Position numbers and translations under genes: made by a program. This document shows, one piece after another, positions 10,089 to 17,582 of a stretch of 64,000 nucleotides of DNA. Each line of letters starts with the position of its first letter. Within the stretch, counting starts at the first letter, position 1. Below the pieces are notes generated by a model. It worked only from the letters and a program-made list of their open reading frames with translations, did no database searches and was not told the origin of the DNA. This DNA comes from Magnetococcales bacterium (GTDB lineage: Bacteria; Pseudomonadota; Magnetococcia; Magnetococcales; JADFWU01): assembly GCA_015234045.1 (NCBI GenBank), contig JADFWU010000008.1, positions 1-64,000 on the forward strand, given 5' to 3'.

Positions 10089-10185
10089 TGTAGAATATGG
10101 ATTCTTATATTCTATTCAACTTATTAACAACACAATCCTTTCCAACGTATTTTGTCTGTTGGATCTGTATATAGAGGCAATACCA

Positions 10186-10398
10186 ATGAAACCGAATATC
10201 GGCAGTTTGGATCGCTCAATTCGTATCGTGGTTGGTGCGATTATTCTTTCCCTGATCATCGTTGGCCCAGAAACGCAATGGGGCTGGCTCGGGTTGGTGC
10301 CAATGATCACAGCTTTTGTCCGCTTCTGCCCTATTTATGCAGCGCTGGGTGTACGTACCTGTATGATGTTTGGCGTGGACACGTGCAGCATTGATTGA
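10186..10398 (+). CDS. Small DUF2892-type membrane protein
   Basis: This 70-residue protein has two hydrophobic helices and the pattern NIGSLDRSIRIVVGAIILS at the N-terminus. The C-terminal half contains CPIYAALGVRTC. This fits the DUF2892 (YgaP transmembrane-like) family, often found alone or fused to rhodanese domains. AGAGG lies 8 nt before the ATG at 10186. A longer in-frame start at 10159 has no such site. It is monocistronic, with a terminator 23 bp downstream. Its biochemical role is not known. Confidence 0.82.
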   Translation: MKPNIGSLDRSIRIVVGAIILSLIIVGPETQWGWLGLVPMITAFVRFCPIYAALGVRTCMMFGVDTCSID

Positions 10399-10420
10399 TT
10401 CTCAGTTAATCGTGATAGAA

Positions 10421-10457
10421 AAAAAGCCCTGGATCTGTTTGGTCCGGGGCTTTTTTG
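10421..10457 (+). terminator. Intrinsic terminator
   Basis: The stem AAAAGCCCTGGA / TCCGGGGCTTTT with a short loop runs into a T tract. It ends the small membrane protein transcript. Confidence 0.8.
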
Positions 10458-10511
10458 CTATATAATATTGGCCGATATCTGATTATTCTTGAATTATTAT
10501 AGGAGCTTGTA

Positions 10512-10901
10512 ATGGATTATCGTTTCAAACAGGTAACCAACGGCTACTTTGACATCAAAACCAGTGATAAAATGCTTACCCAGGCATGGGGCGATAACTG
10601 CTATCGCTATGACTACGTACTCGGTGATAATGAGTTGACCCTCTCACTGCTGGAATATGAAAATTCCCGCTACCTTGAGCATTTCAAAAACTATTTCAAC
10701 AAACCACTGACCATCACGCTGGAAGCATTGGAACCGTCAGCCCGGAACCGATTCCATGAGGCCATGCAACGCTACTACTCGTTGACGTTCAATGCCTGTA
10801 AAATGGTGCGTTACACCAATAATGGCCATGTTGATCGGGTCAGTCACTCCACTGTAAAGATCACTTTTTCTTTCGAAGATTTTGATGTGGAATATCACTG
10901 A
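10512..10901 (+). CDS. Conserved-looking hypothetical protein, 129 residues
   Basis: I do not recognise this soluble 129-residue protein. It is rich in aromatic and charged residues (12 Tyr and 11 Phe by eye), has no signal peptide or membrane helix, and ends in FSFEDFDVEYH. A good ribosome binding site (AGGAG, 8 nt) supports the start. It sits 33 bp before the REC-HD-GYP gene on the same strand, so the two are probably co-transcribed and it may work with that regulator; this is inference from position only. Confidence 0.7.
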   Translation: MDYRFKQVTNGYFDIKTSDKMLTQAWGDNCYRYDYVLGDNELTLSLLEYENSRYLEHFKNYFNKPLTITLEALEPSARNRFHEAMQRYYSLTFNACKMVRYTNNGHVDRVSHSTVKITFSFEDFDVEYH

Positions 10902-10934
10902 GTAGAGCCGTTATAGAACAGGCTGGAGCAAATC

Positions 10935-11966
10935 ATGAACAGTGCGGATAACCAGGCAACTATTCTTGTAGTGGATGATACGCCAGAGAATATCGATGTT
11001 CTTGATGGTATCCTGCGGCCAGACTATAAAATCAAAGCCGCCCTGAATGGCATACGTGCCCTGAAAATATGCCGATCCACAATGCCACCAGATCTGGTGC
11101 TTTTGGATATCATGATGCCGGATATGGACGGCTATGAAGTATGCCGTCAGTTGAAAGCAGATCCTTTGACTCGCCAAATTCCAGTTATTTTTGTCACGGC
11201 AAAAAGTGAAGTAGCAGATGAAACCAAAGGGTTTGCACTTGGTGGTGTTGACTACATCACCAAACCGGTTTCACCACCCATTGTGCAAGCCCGTGTGGCT
11301 ACACAGTTGGCCCTATACGATCAAAATCGCACCCTTGAACACACAGTCCGCAAACGGACCACCCAGTTGGAAGAGACCCGTCTTGAGATCATTCGACGTC
11401 TTGGACGTGCGGCTGAATATAAAGACAACGAAACCGGTCTGCATGTCATTCGGATGAGCCACTATGCCCGTATTTTAGCCCAAGGATTGGGCATGGAAGC
11501 GTATCAAGTCAATTTGATTTTCCAAGCCGCCGCCATGCATGATATCGGTAAAATCGGCATACCAGACAGCATTCTACTTAAACCCGCCAAACTCACAGAC
11601 GAAGAGCGGGCAGAAATGTGCAAACACCCTGAAATCGGTGAAGAAATAATCGGAAAACATGATGCCGATCTACTGGAAACCGCCCGAATCATCTCCCTGA
11701 CCCATCATGAAAAGTGGGATGGCTCGGGCTATCCCAATGGTCTGAAAGGCGAATCCATACCACTCTATGGCCGTATCTGCGCCATCGCCGATGTGTTTGA
11801 TGCCTTGACCACAGTGCGCCCTTATAAAAAAGCCTGGACCATTGAAGAAGCGGTTGCAGAGCTACAAAAAGACGCAGGCAGCCACTTTGACCCAAAACTG
11901 GTGCCCGTATTTATTGACCATTTGGAAGAGATCCTGACTGTGCGGGATCAGTTTTTGGATAATTAA
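10935..11966 (+). CDS. Response regulator with HD-GYP c-di-GMP phosphodiesterase domain (RpfG type)
   Basis: This 343-residue protein has an N-terminal receiver domain with phospho-acceptor Asp58 in LVLLDIMMPDMDG, a coiled linker, then an HD-GYP domain. The HD pair is His202-Asp203 in MHDIGKIGIPD, and HHEKWDGSGYPNGLKGE carries the GYP signature. HD-GYP proteins of this type hydrolyse c-di-GMP; all expected metal ligands appear present. It is likely co-transcribed with the preceding 129-residue gene. The nearby hybrid kinase could be its donor, but this is not shown. Confidence 0.94.
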   Translation: MNSADNQATILVVDDTPENIDVLDGILRPDYKIKAALNGIRALKICRSTMPPDLVLLDIMMPDMDGYEVCRQLKADPLTRQIPVIFVTAKSEVADETKGFALGGVDYITKPVSPPIVQARVATQLALYDQNRTLEHTVRKRTTQLEETRLEIIRRLGRAAEYKDNETGLHVIRMSHYARILAQGLGMEAYQVNLIFQAAAMHDIGKIGIPDSILLKPAKLTDEERAEMCKHPEIGEEIIGKHDADLLETARIISLTHHEKWDGSGYPNGLKGESIPLYGRICAIADVFDALTTVRPYKKAWTIEEAVAELQKDAGSHFDPKLVPVFIDHLEEILTVRDQFLDN

Positions 11967-12099
11967 CAATACGGCGCTAAAAAATACTACACACGCTCCA
12001 ACCAAGTAGACATCGTTGAAACTTTTTCAACACATATTCAATCTAATGGATTAGAACGGCGTTGATCACCCTTCCCTTACCCAACGCCCGTTCAAAATA

Positions 12100-12147
12100 A
12101 AGACCGGATGCCAAGCACGGATTGCTGGTGTGTCCGGTCTTCTATTT
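12100..12147 (+). terminator. Possible terminator after the HD-GYP gene
   Basis: The 9-bp stem AAGACCGGA / TCCGGTCTT has a loop of 24 nt and is followed by CTATTT. The right arm is part of a 27-bp tandem duplication. The weak T tract makes this a modest call. Confidence 0.5.
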
Positions 12148-12174
12148 ATTGCTGGTGTGTCCGGTCTTCTATTC
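12121..12174. repeat. 27-bp tandem duplication across the cpdA stop
   Basis: Two adjacent units containing TTGCTGGTGTGTCCGGTCTT differ at one terminal base. The stop codon of the minus-strand cpdA gene lies in the second unit. This looks like a recent duplication of a terminator arm. Confidence 0.8.
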
Positions 12175-12927
12175 TGGGGATGGTATATGGACAACACCGG
12201 TATTAAATCCACCATCGTCCTGTAATTCAAACCAACGATAACCGGGCTGTAATCCGGATAGGCTCATGGTCTCGCCTTCAGAAGCGAATTGATTGCTGGT
12301 TGATGGCGTTCCCAACAGACGAACGGAACCACGTTTGCTGTCATGCTCTTGATGGATATGTCCAAATACCACCGCTTTCACTTGAGGATAGCGATCAATT
12401 ACGTCAAACAGCGCGTCAGAGTTGGCCAGTTTGATTTTATCAAGCCAAGGTGAGTCAATCTCAACAGGATGATGATGCAGAAAAATAATCGCCGGTTGAT
12501 TAACCCGCTCTTTGAGCGCAGTTTCCAACGCACTCAATTCATTATCCGACAGCAAACCACAACTGTCTTGATCAGCATCTTTACTATCGAGAAAGACCAT
12601 ATTCCAATTACTGGCAGAGACAGAACGTACCCATCGTACAGGCGCTCCCCGTAATTTCTCACGCATCACGCGGGTATTATCATGATTTCCCGGCATGGCA
12701 TAAACCGGCACGCCCATGGGAATCAGAGCGCTGTTAAGGTGAAGATAGGAGTCTGCCGAACCATCCTCAGATAAATCTCCTGTCACCACGATCATTCGTG
12801 GACGTGGATTGTTGATGCGCACCGTATCCACGACCTGATTCAGGCTCTTCAAGGTAACGTGTTGAAGTGCCTGACCTTTTGGATCAGAAAATAGATGACA
12901 ATCAGAAATCTGAATCAATCGTACCAC
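12169..12927 (-). CDS. cpdA: 3',5'-cyclic-AMP phosphodiesterase (CpdA-like metallophosphoesterase)
   Basis: This 252-residue calcineurin-like phosphoesterase has all five metal-binding blocks: Asp9-x-His11 in ISDCHLF, GDLSEDGS, GNHDN, HHHP and GHIHQEHD. The order and length match CpdA, which hydrolyses cAMP to AMP in the cytoplasm. It stands alone between the HD-GYP gene and a tRNA gene. Members of this family can act on other phosphodiesters, so the substrate is inferred. Confidence 0.85.
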   Translation of the reverse strand: MVRLIQISDCHLFSDPKGQALQHVTLKSLNQVVDTVRINNPRPRMIVVTGDLSEDGSADSYLHLNSALIPMGVPVYAMPGNHDNTRVMREKLRGAPVRWVRSVSASNWNMVFLDSKDADQDSCGLLSDNELSALETALKERVNQPAIIFLHHHPVEIDSPWLDKIKLANSDALFDVIDRYPQVKAVVFGHIHQEHDSKRGSVRLLGTPSTSNQFASEGETMSLSGLQPGYRWFELQDDGGFNTGVVHIPSPE

Positions 12928-13024
12928 TGAATACTCCGTCCACCGATAAAGTTCTTGGTGTCCCTATGGTACAAACCCATTGACTCATACTAAAGGGTTT
13001 GCTAATTTCTGACTCTCTTTCGCT

Positions 13025-13111
13025 GCCGGGGTGGCGAAACTGGTAGACGCACCAGACTCAAAATCTGGCGTAGGCAACTACGTGCCGGTTCGACTCCGGC
13101 CCTCGGCACCA
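13025..13111 (+). tRNA. tRNA-Leu(CAA)
   Basis: An 87-nt class II tRNA. The acceptor stem GCCGGGG pairs with CCTCGGC. The anticodon loop CTCAAAA gives anticodon CAA, reading UUG. A long variable arm (typical of tRNA-Leu), the T-arm GGTTCGACTCC and an encoded CCA end are present. Confidence 0.97.
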
Positions 13112-13143
13112 AATAAGAATAAGGCAGTGAAAAGAAACTTTTT

Positions 13144-13175
13144 AAGCCAGCTATTTATTTAGCTGGCTTTTTTTG
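13144..13175 (+). terminator. Terminator after tRNA-Leu
   Basis: The stem AAGCCAGCT / AGCTGGCTT is followed by a long T tract. It ends the tRNA transcript and may also serve the convergent TolC gene. Confidence 0.85.
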
Positions 13176-13214
13176 TTTTACATATGTGGGATACGCAGCT
13201 TCCCAACAATCACG

Positions 13215-14576
13215 CTACTCACTGCCCAATGGTTCAACAATCTTCTTCAAACCACCAATCAAACCCTCTTGTTCAACTTCAGTATTTTTGATCAATGCAT
13301 CAGCACCACTCTTCTGACCTACTGCCAAATCCATACTGGCAAGCGCAGTAAGATAGCTGCTCAACGCGCCGATATAATCATTGCGCGTGCTAGTGAGTAG
13401 ATCCTGAGCGTCAAGAACATCCGTTGCTGTGCCCAACTGTTCACGATAGCGCACTTGGTTGACTCGGTAGTTCTCTACAGACTGCTCCAGGGCTTTTTTC
13501 AACACTTTGACCTTTTTATCCGCCTCTACAGCGGTCAAAAAGGCTTTTTGAACCTCCAGCATTACCGATTCAACCAATTCATCATAGGCCAGGTTATAGC
13601 TTTCAGTGGTTTGACGGGCAGCGGCCAGCTCTTCTCCGGTCTTACCCCATTCCCAGGGTGTCCATGAGGCGGACAACATCACCTTACCGGTGGTTGTACT
13701 GTCTTCATGGCTGAGATTATCCGCGCTCATGGTCATGCTGGAAGAAAGGGTGACTTTGGGATAGTAGGAATAGGCGGTAGTCTGTTCGGTCAGCTTGCCG
13801 ATCCGTTTATTGAGTTTGGATTTGTGCAGATCGGAGCGATTTTCCAAGGCAAAGTCATTGGCTTCATCAAGATCTGTCCAGATCATCGGTGTCCAGGCCA
13901 GTTCGCCTAGCGGTTCTAATTCCGTATTGAGCGGACGGCGCAACAACTGATTCAAAGTCGAACGCGCCAAAGTACGCGTATTTTCCGCTTCAATAAGCTT
14001 TTGCTCACCGCGAGCCACTTCTACTTGCGCTTGCAAAACCTCATTTCGCCAATAACGCCCTTCTTGATAAAAGGCTACCGCATTCTTTTCATGCTGTTTC
14101 AAGCGCTCAAGGGCCTCTATTGCCTCTTTATGCTTGTGGATCGACTCCAGGTAGGCGTACCACGCCGCTTTAATCTCCTGGGTCAACTGACGACCTTGGC
14201 GCACGGTCTCCAAATCGGCCTGATCTTTGGCCAATTCGGCTTTTTTCCAATTGGACCAGAGATAATTGCCCTGATAAACGGTTTGTGAAAGGGTCAACGA
14301 AGAGCTGTAACTATCCGGCTTACTGCCACCGACACTGTTATACACCGTATCACTGGCTGACGCGCTCATGGAGAGAGACGGCAACATACCCAACAGCGCA
14401 GCATTGGCCGTAGAGCGTTTACCTTGACTGGAAAGCTGTTTGGAGGCGAGGCCAAGATTTTTTTGAAAGGCGGTCTCAAGACACTGATCCAGCGTCATGG
14501 TGTCGGACAATACAGGCAGTGAAACCATACCCGAAGTTGACAAGGCTATCAGTGTTGCAACCCACTTTTTCATCAT
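13215..14576 (-). CDS. TolC-family outer-membrane channel
   Basis: This 453-residue protein has an N-terminal signal peptide with cleavage likely after PVLSD, then long helices with the alternating pattern of outer-membrane efflux proteins. The internal duplication is visible as two AATRQT/ELAAAR-type coiled segments. GGAGGGG lies next to tandem ATG codons at 14576 and 14573; the second is better spaced. It is the last gene of the export cluster, after two HlyD-type adaptors and the M50-HlyD protein, and should supply the outer-membrane exit duct. Confidence 0.9.
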   Translation of the reverse strand: MMKKWVATLIALSTSGMVSLPVLSDTMTLDQCLETAFQKNLGLASKQLSSQGKRSTANAALLGMLPSLSMSASASDTVYNSVGGSKPDSYSSSLTLSQTVYQGNYLWSNWKKAELAKDQADLETVRQGRQLTQEIKAAWYAYLESIHKHKEAIEALERLKQHEKNAVAFYQEGRYWRNEVLQAQVEVARGEQKLIEAENTRTLARSTLNQLLRRPLNTELEPLGELAWTPMIWTDLDEANDFALENRSDLHKSKLNKRIGKLTEQTTAYSYYPKVTLSSSMTMSADNLSHEDSTTTGKVMLSASWTPWEWGKTGEELAAARQTTESYNLAYDELVESVMLEVQKAFLTAVEADKKVKVLKKALEQSVENYRVNQVRYREQLGTATDVLDAQDLLTSTRNDYIGALSSYLTALASMDLAVGQKSGADALIKNTEVEQEGLIGGLKKIVEPLGSE

Positions 14577-14613
14577 TCCCCTCCAAACGCTGGTTTGTCA
14601 GGGAACGCCTGAC

Positions 14614-15444
14614 TTACCAGCTTTTTTTCAAATTGACATAACGACCGGAAAGCGCCTCCCCCTTGAGAGGCTTCACCGACCAAACCACCTGCTGCAATCC
14701 ACTGGCAGGATCAATAAACGGTAAAATCCGTTCTATGATGGCCGTGCCCACCTGTCGGCCACTATCCAAGACATCGGTTTTCATACCGGTTTTCAGTGCC
14801 AAAACCTGTTGCGGAATCAGATCCACACCTAACTGTAATGCCGAAGTATCAGCAAGCTCCAAAACCGGTGTGCCCGCACCAATCCACTCACCCATATTGC
14901 TGGTAACCAGTGCGACAACACCATCAAAAGGCGCTTTCAGACGACAACCGTGCAGATTGGCCCGCGCCGTATCAATATCCGCCTGAGCCAATGTCACCGC
15001 TATCTTTGCACTGCGGATTGTATACTCCACTTCTTTTAGAGCCATATCGGACACAATGCTCTCTCCCTTTAGCCTTTGTGTCTTAGCTTTTTCGTGTTCA
15101 GCCTGTTCCAGACCCAATTTTGCGTTGGCATGACTGGCTTTAGCCTTTACCAGTGCAACACGAGCAGAACTTTCATCGACCCGCGCAATAATCTGACCTT
15201 TTTTGACCAACATGCCTTCCCGAGGCAATTCGGTAATGACACCGGTTTGACTGAAACTCAGTTTGGATTGCTGAATCGGCATCACAACACCGCGAAGATG
15301 GGCTGTCATCTCTTCCGCATGCACCAGACCCGGTGAAAACAGGAGGAGACCCGATGAAAAAACCAGAGACAAACCGGTCATAAAAAGCACCCATCGACTC
15401 GCCCATGCTTTATTGTTCTGCGCTTTCATAATCAATCCCATCAT
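14614..15444 (-). CDS. HlyD-family periplasmic adaptor
   Basis: This 276-residue protein begins at an ATG that overlaps the stop of the M50 gene (ATGA). It has an N-terminal signal or anchor helix (RWVLFMTGLSLVFSS), then a barrel-sandwich half (KLSFSQTGVITELPREGMLV), a coiled-coil hairpin rich in Ala/Lys/Glu, and the closing lipoyl half RLKAPFDGVVALV. It is shorter than most HlyD proteins, lacking a full membrane-proximal domain. It probably bridges the inner-membrane component and TolC. An in-frame start upstream at 15498 lies inside the M50 gene and is less likely. Confidence 0.87.
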   Translation of the reverse strand: MMGLIMKAQNNKAWASRWVLFMTGLSLVFSSGLLLFSPGLVHAEEMTAHLRGVVMPIQQSKLSFSQTGVITELPREGMLVKKGQIIARVDESSARVALVKAKASHANAKLGLEQAEHEKAKTQRLKGESIVSDMALKEVEYTIRSAKIAVTLAQADIDTARANLHGCRLKAPFDGVVALVTSNMGEWIGAGTPVLELADTSALQLGVDLIPQQVLALKTGMKTDVLDSGRQVGTAIIERILPFIDPASGLQQVVWSVKPLKGEALSGRYVNLKKSW

Positions 15445-17522
15445 ATCCACAGATCGGCCCGGAACATCTGCCGAATTGGTCTTACAATATGTTTCCACAG
15501 CGGTTGCGGGTCACCCAGAATCTTAACCCGTCCGGTCAACTCCACAGGCGGTGGATCAACCTGTTCAGGAATCTCCAAAGCAACCCGCACTTGAAACAGC
15601 CTCTTTGGTCCCTCTGCTTTGGCAACCGGTGTCACACCTTGTACCACACCATGGAATACACGCTCACCCACGCCCGTCAACTGAACAACCGCCCTGTTTC
15701 CCTCTTCTACCAGAGAAAGATCAGCCTGTTCAAGCAGTACCGATATCCCACGCTTACGGCGTGGCATCAGCTTTAACACCTCTTCACCCGGTCCAACGTG
15801 GCGACCTTCCATGATGACCGGCGGCGGTCCATAGACCAACCAATCGCCATCGGGGACCGTCATTTCAAGCCGTTTCATTCGGGCATTGATTGAGGCCAAC
15901 TTCTCTTCCACAGTACGGCTTTGAATCATGGAGTGACGAAGAGTGCGAGGATCTCGAATGGCATGTGCACCCATCTGATCAAGATCCAACCCCGCCCGTT
16001 GGGCGATGAGCTGGCTCTTTTCCAACGCCATATCCGGCGATTGAATCACAAACAACACACCACCCGGCCCATAGGTCAAGCTCCGATCATCCTGATAGCC
16101 AACCTGTGTGACAAACCCGCCTTCAGAGGCATGGATTGACACCATTTCGGCATCCACGGCCCCTTCTGTGACAATAGAAATTGGTGGCTTATAGAGAAAC
16201 AGAGCGGCAACAAAACAACCAAACAATACGCCACTGACAATTTTACGTTTGACAGAGGAGAAGAAGAATTTCACGATCAACTCCTTGAATGTACCTGGCC
16301 AAGTACCCAACAATAGCCGGGCAACTTTTAAAATCAAAAACAGAAACAAAATGGCCGGAAAGGTGCCCATGCCATCCGCCACCATGCCATAGACCATCAC
16401 CGCCAATCCCGACAGCATCAGTGTCAGATAGGTAACCGTCAATCCACCATAGGTGAGATAGACCCGTTTCTCTCTCGGTGAAGGATGAAGTGGTGCTTCA
16501 GCTTCTAAACGAAATATCTTTGTTTTTAAAGAATAAGAAAACCAGGATATTGCATTTTCACGAAGGTTCGGAACCTCCAACATATCGGCTAATATATAGT
16601 AACCGTCAAACTTCATCAGTGGATTTAGATTCATAAAAAGCGATGACGCGGTACTGATACACATCAGAATAAAACAGATCATTCCAACCGGATTATCAGA
16701 ATCTACCAGCACCCAGATAAAAGCCGCAAAAGCGCCCAGAATCATCTCAAACCAAACGCCCGCCAACGCCACATAAATCTTATGTCTATTCTCTTCAAAC
16801 AACCACGCATCGTTGACGTTACAGTAAAGACAGGGATTGAATGCCAGAAGCAAAAATCCCATCTCATCCACATCACCGCCGTAGTGCTTACAGGTCAACC
16901 CATGCCCGACCTCATGTAGCGCGATGGCACCCAAAGCGACGATCCAAACACCCATGAAGCCCCAAAGGCCACTTTGTGATTGGAAAAAAACCCGCTCCAG
17001 GTCATTGATGAATCGATCACCCTGTGACACCACCACCAGGATTGCCAACGCCATTAAGACGAACGTGGCACGCACCCCCCAAGGTGACCAAATCCAGCGG
17101 AGTTTATCAATGATACGGTCAAACAAAGCATTGGGATCAACAAGCTTGAAACGCATGTGCAACAATGAGCCTTGACGCTGAAGGCGCATGCCTTTGCGAT
17201 CAGACTTGAGCTTTTCCATCAAAGCCGCATTGCGCTCCTTACGTGACCGTTCCAACAAGGTGTTATCACGTGCCGAGTTGAGCAGTTCGTCCAAGGCTTC
17301 CATATCATAGGCGTACTCATCACTCGCCTTATCAAACGCATCAATTAACTGCTCTTTGCTCCGCTGTCCATCAAACAGCGTCATCATCAGATATTGTGGT
17401 TCATCAAACCGGAAATAAGCGCCCTTTTCCGGCTCTTTGAGAATGTAGAATGTCTCACCACGCTGGGTGATCTTTCTCATTTTCAAATCATTGCGTAAGG
17501 CTGGCGGTGACTCTTCAGACAT
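15441..17522 (-). CDS. PqqD/M50 site-2-protease-like/HlyD membrane protein
   Basis: This 693-residue three-part protein starts with about 100 residues resembling a PqqD-like peptide-recognition fold (YFRFDEPQYLMMTLFDG). The middle is a polytopic membrane domain with the M50 zinc motif HEVGH (His203, Glu204, His207) and a third ligand region NPLMKFDGYY (Asp306). About the last 240 residues form a periplasmic HlyD-like adaptor domain (PISIVTEGAVDAEMVSIHA). The zinc ligands and the glutamate are all present, so proteolysis is possible. The HlyD end suggests instead, or as well, a role in moving substrate to TolC. It shares an operon with the two adaptors and the TolC gene. Confidence 0.88.
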   Translation of the reverse strand: MSEESPPALRNDLKMRKITQRGETFYILKEPEKGAYFRFDEPQYLMMTLFDGQRSKEQLIDAFDKASDEYAYDMEALDELLNSARDNTLLERSRKERNAALMEKLKSDRKGMRLQRQGSLLHMRFKLVDPNALFDRIIDKLRWIWSPWGVRATFVLMALAILVVVSQGDRFINDLERVFFQSQSGLWGFMGVWIVALGAIALHEVGHGLTCKHYGGDVDEMGFLLLAFNPCLYCNVNDAWLFEENRHKIYVALAGVWFEMILGAFAAFIWVLVDSDNPVGMICFILMCISTASSLFMNLNPLMKFDGYYILADMLEVPNLRENAISWFSYSLKTKIFRLEAEAPLHPSPREKRVYLTYGGLTVTYLTLMLSGLAVMVYGMVADGMGTFPAILFLFLILKVARLLLGTWPGTFKELIVKFFFSSVKRKIVSGVLFGCFVAALFLYKPPISIVTEGAVDAEMVSIHASEGGFVTQVGYQDDRSLTYGPGGVLFVIQSPDMALEKSQLIAQRAGLDLDQMGAHAIRDPRTLRHSMIQSRTVEEKLASINARMKRLEMTVPDGDWLVYGPPPVIMEGRHVGPGEEVLKLMPRRKRGISVLLEQADLSLVEEGNRAVVQLTGVGERVFHGVVQGVTPVAKAEGPKRLFQVRVALEIPEQVDPPPVELTGRVKILGDPQPLWKHIVRPIRQMFRADLWI

Positions 17523-17582
17523 GAATCATCTCCACGCTGCGCCACGATACATCTTCTGTCAACAGAGCTGCCGTCACCCGTC

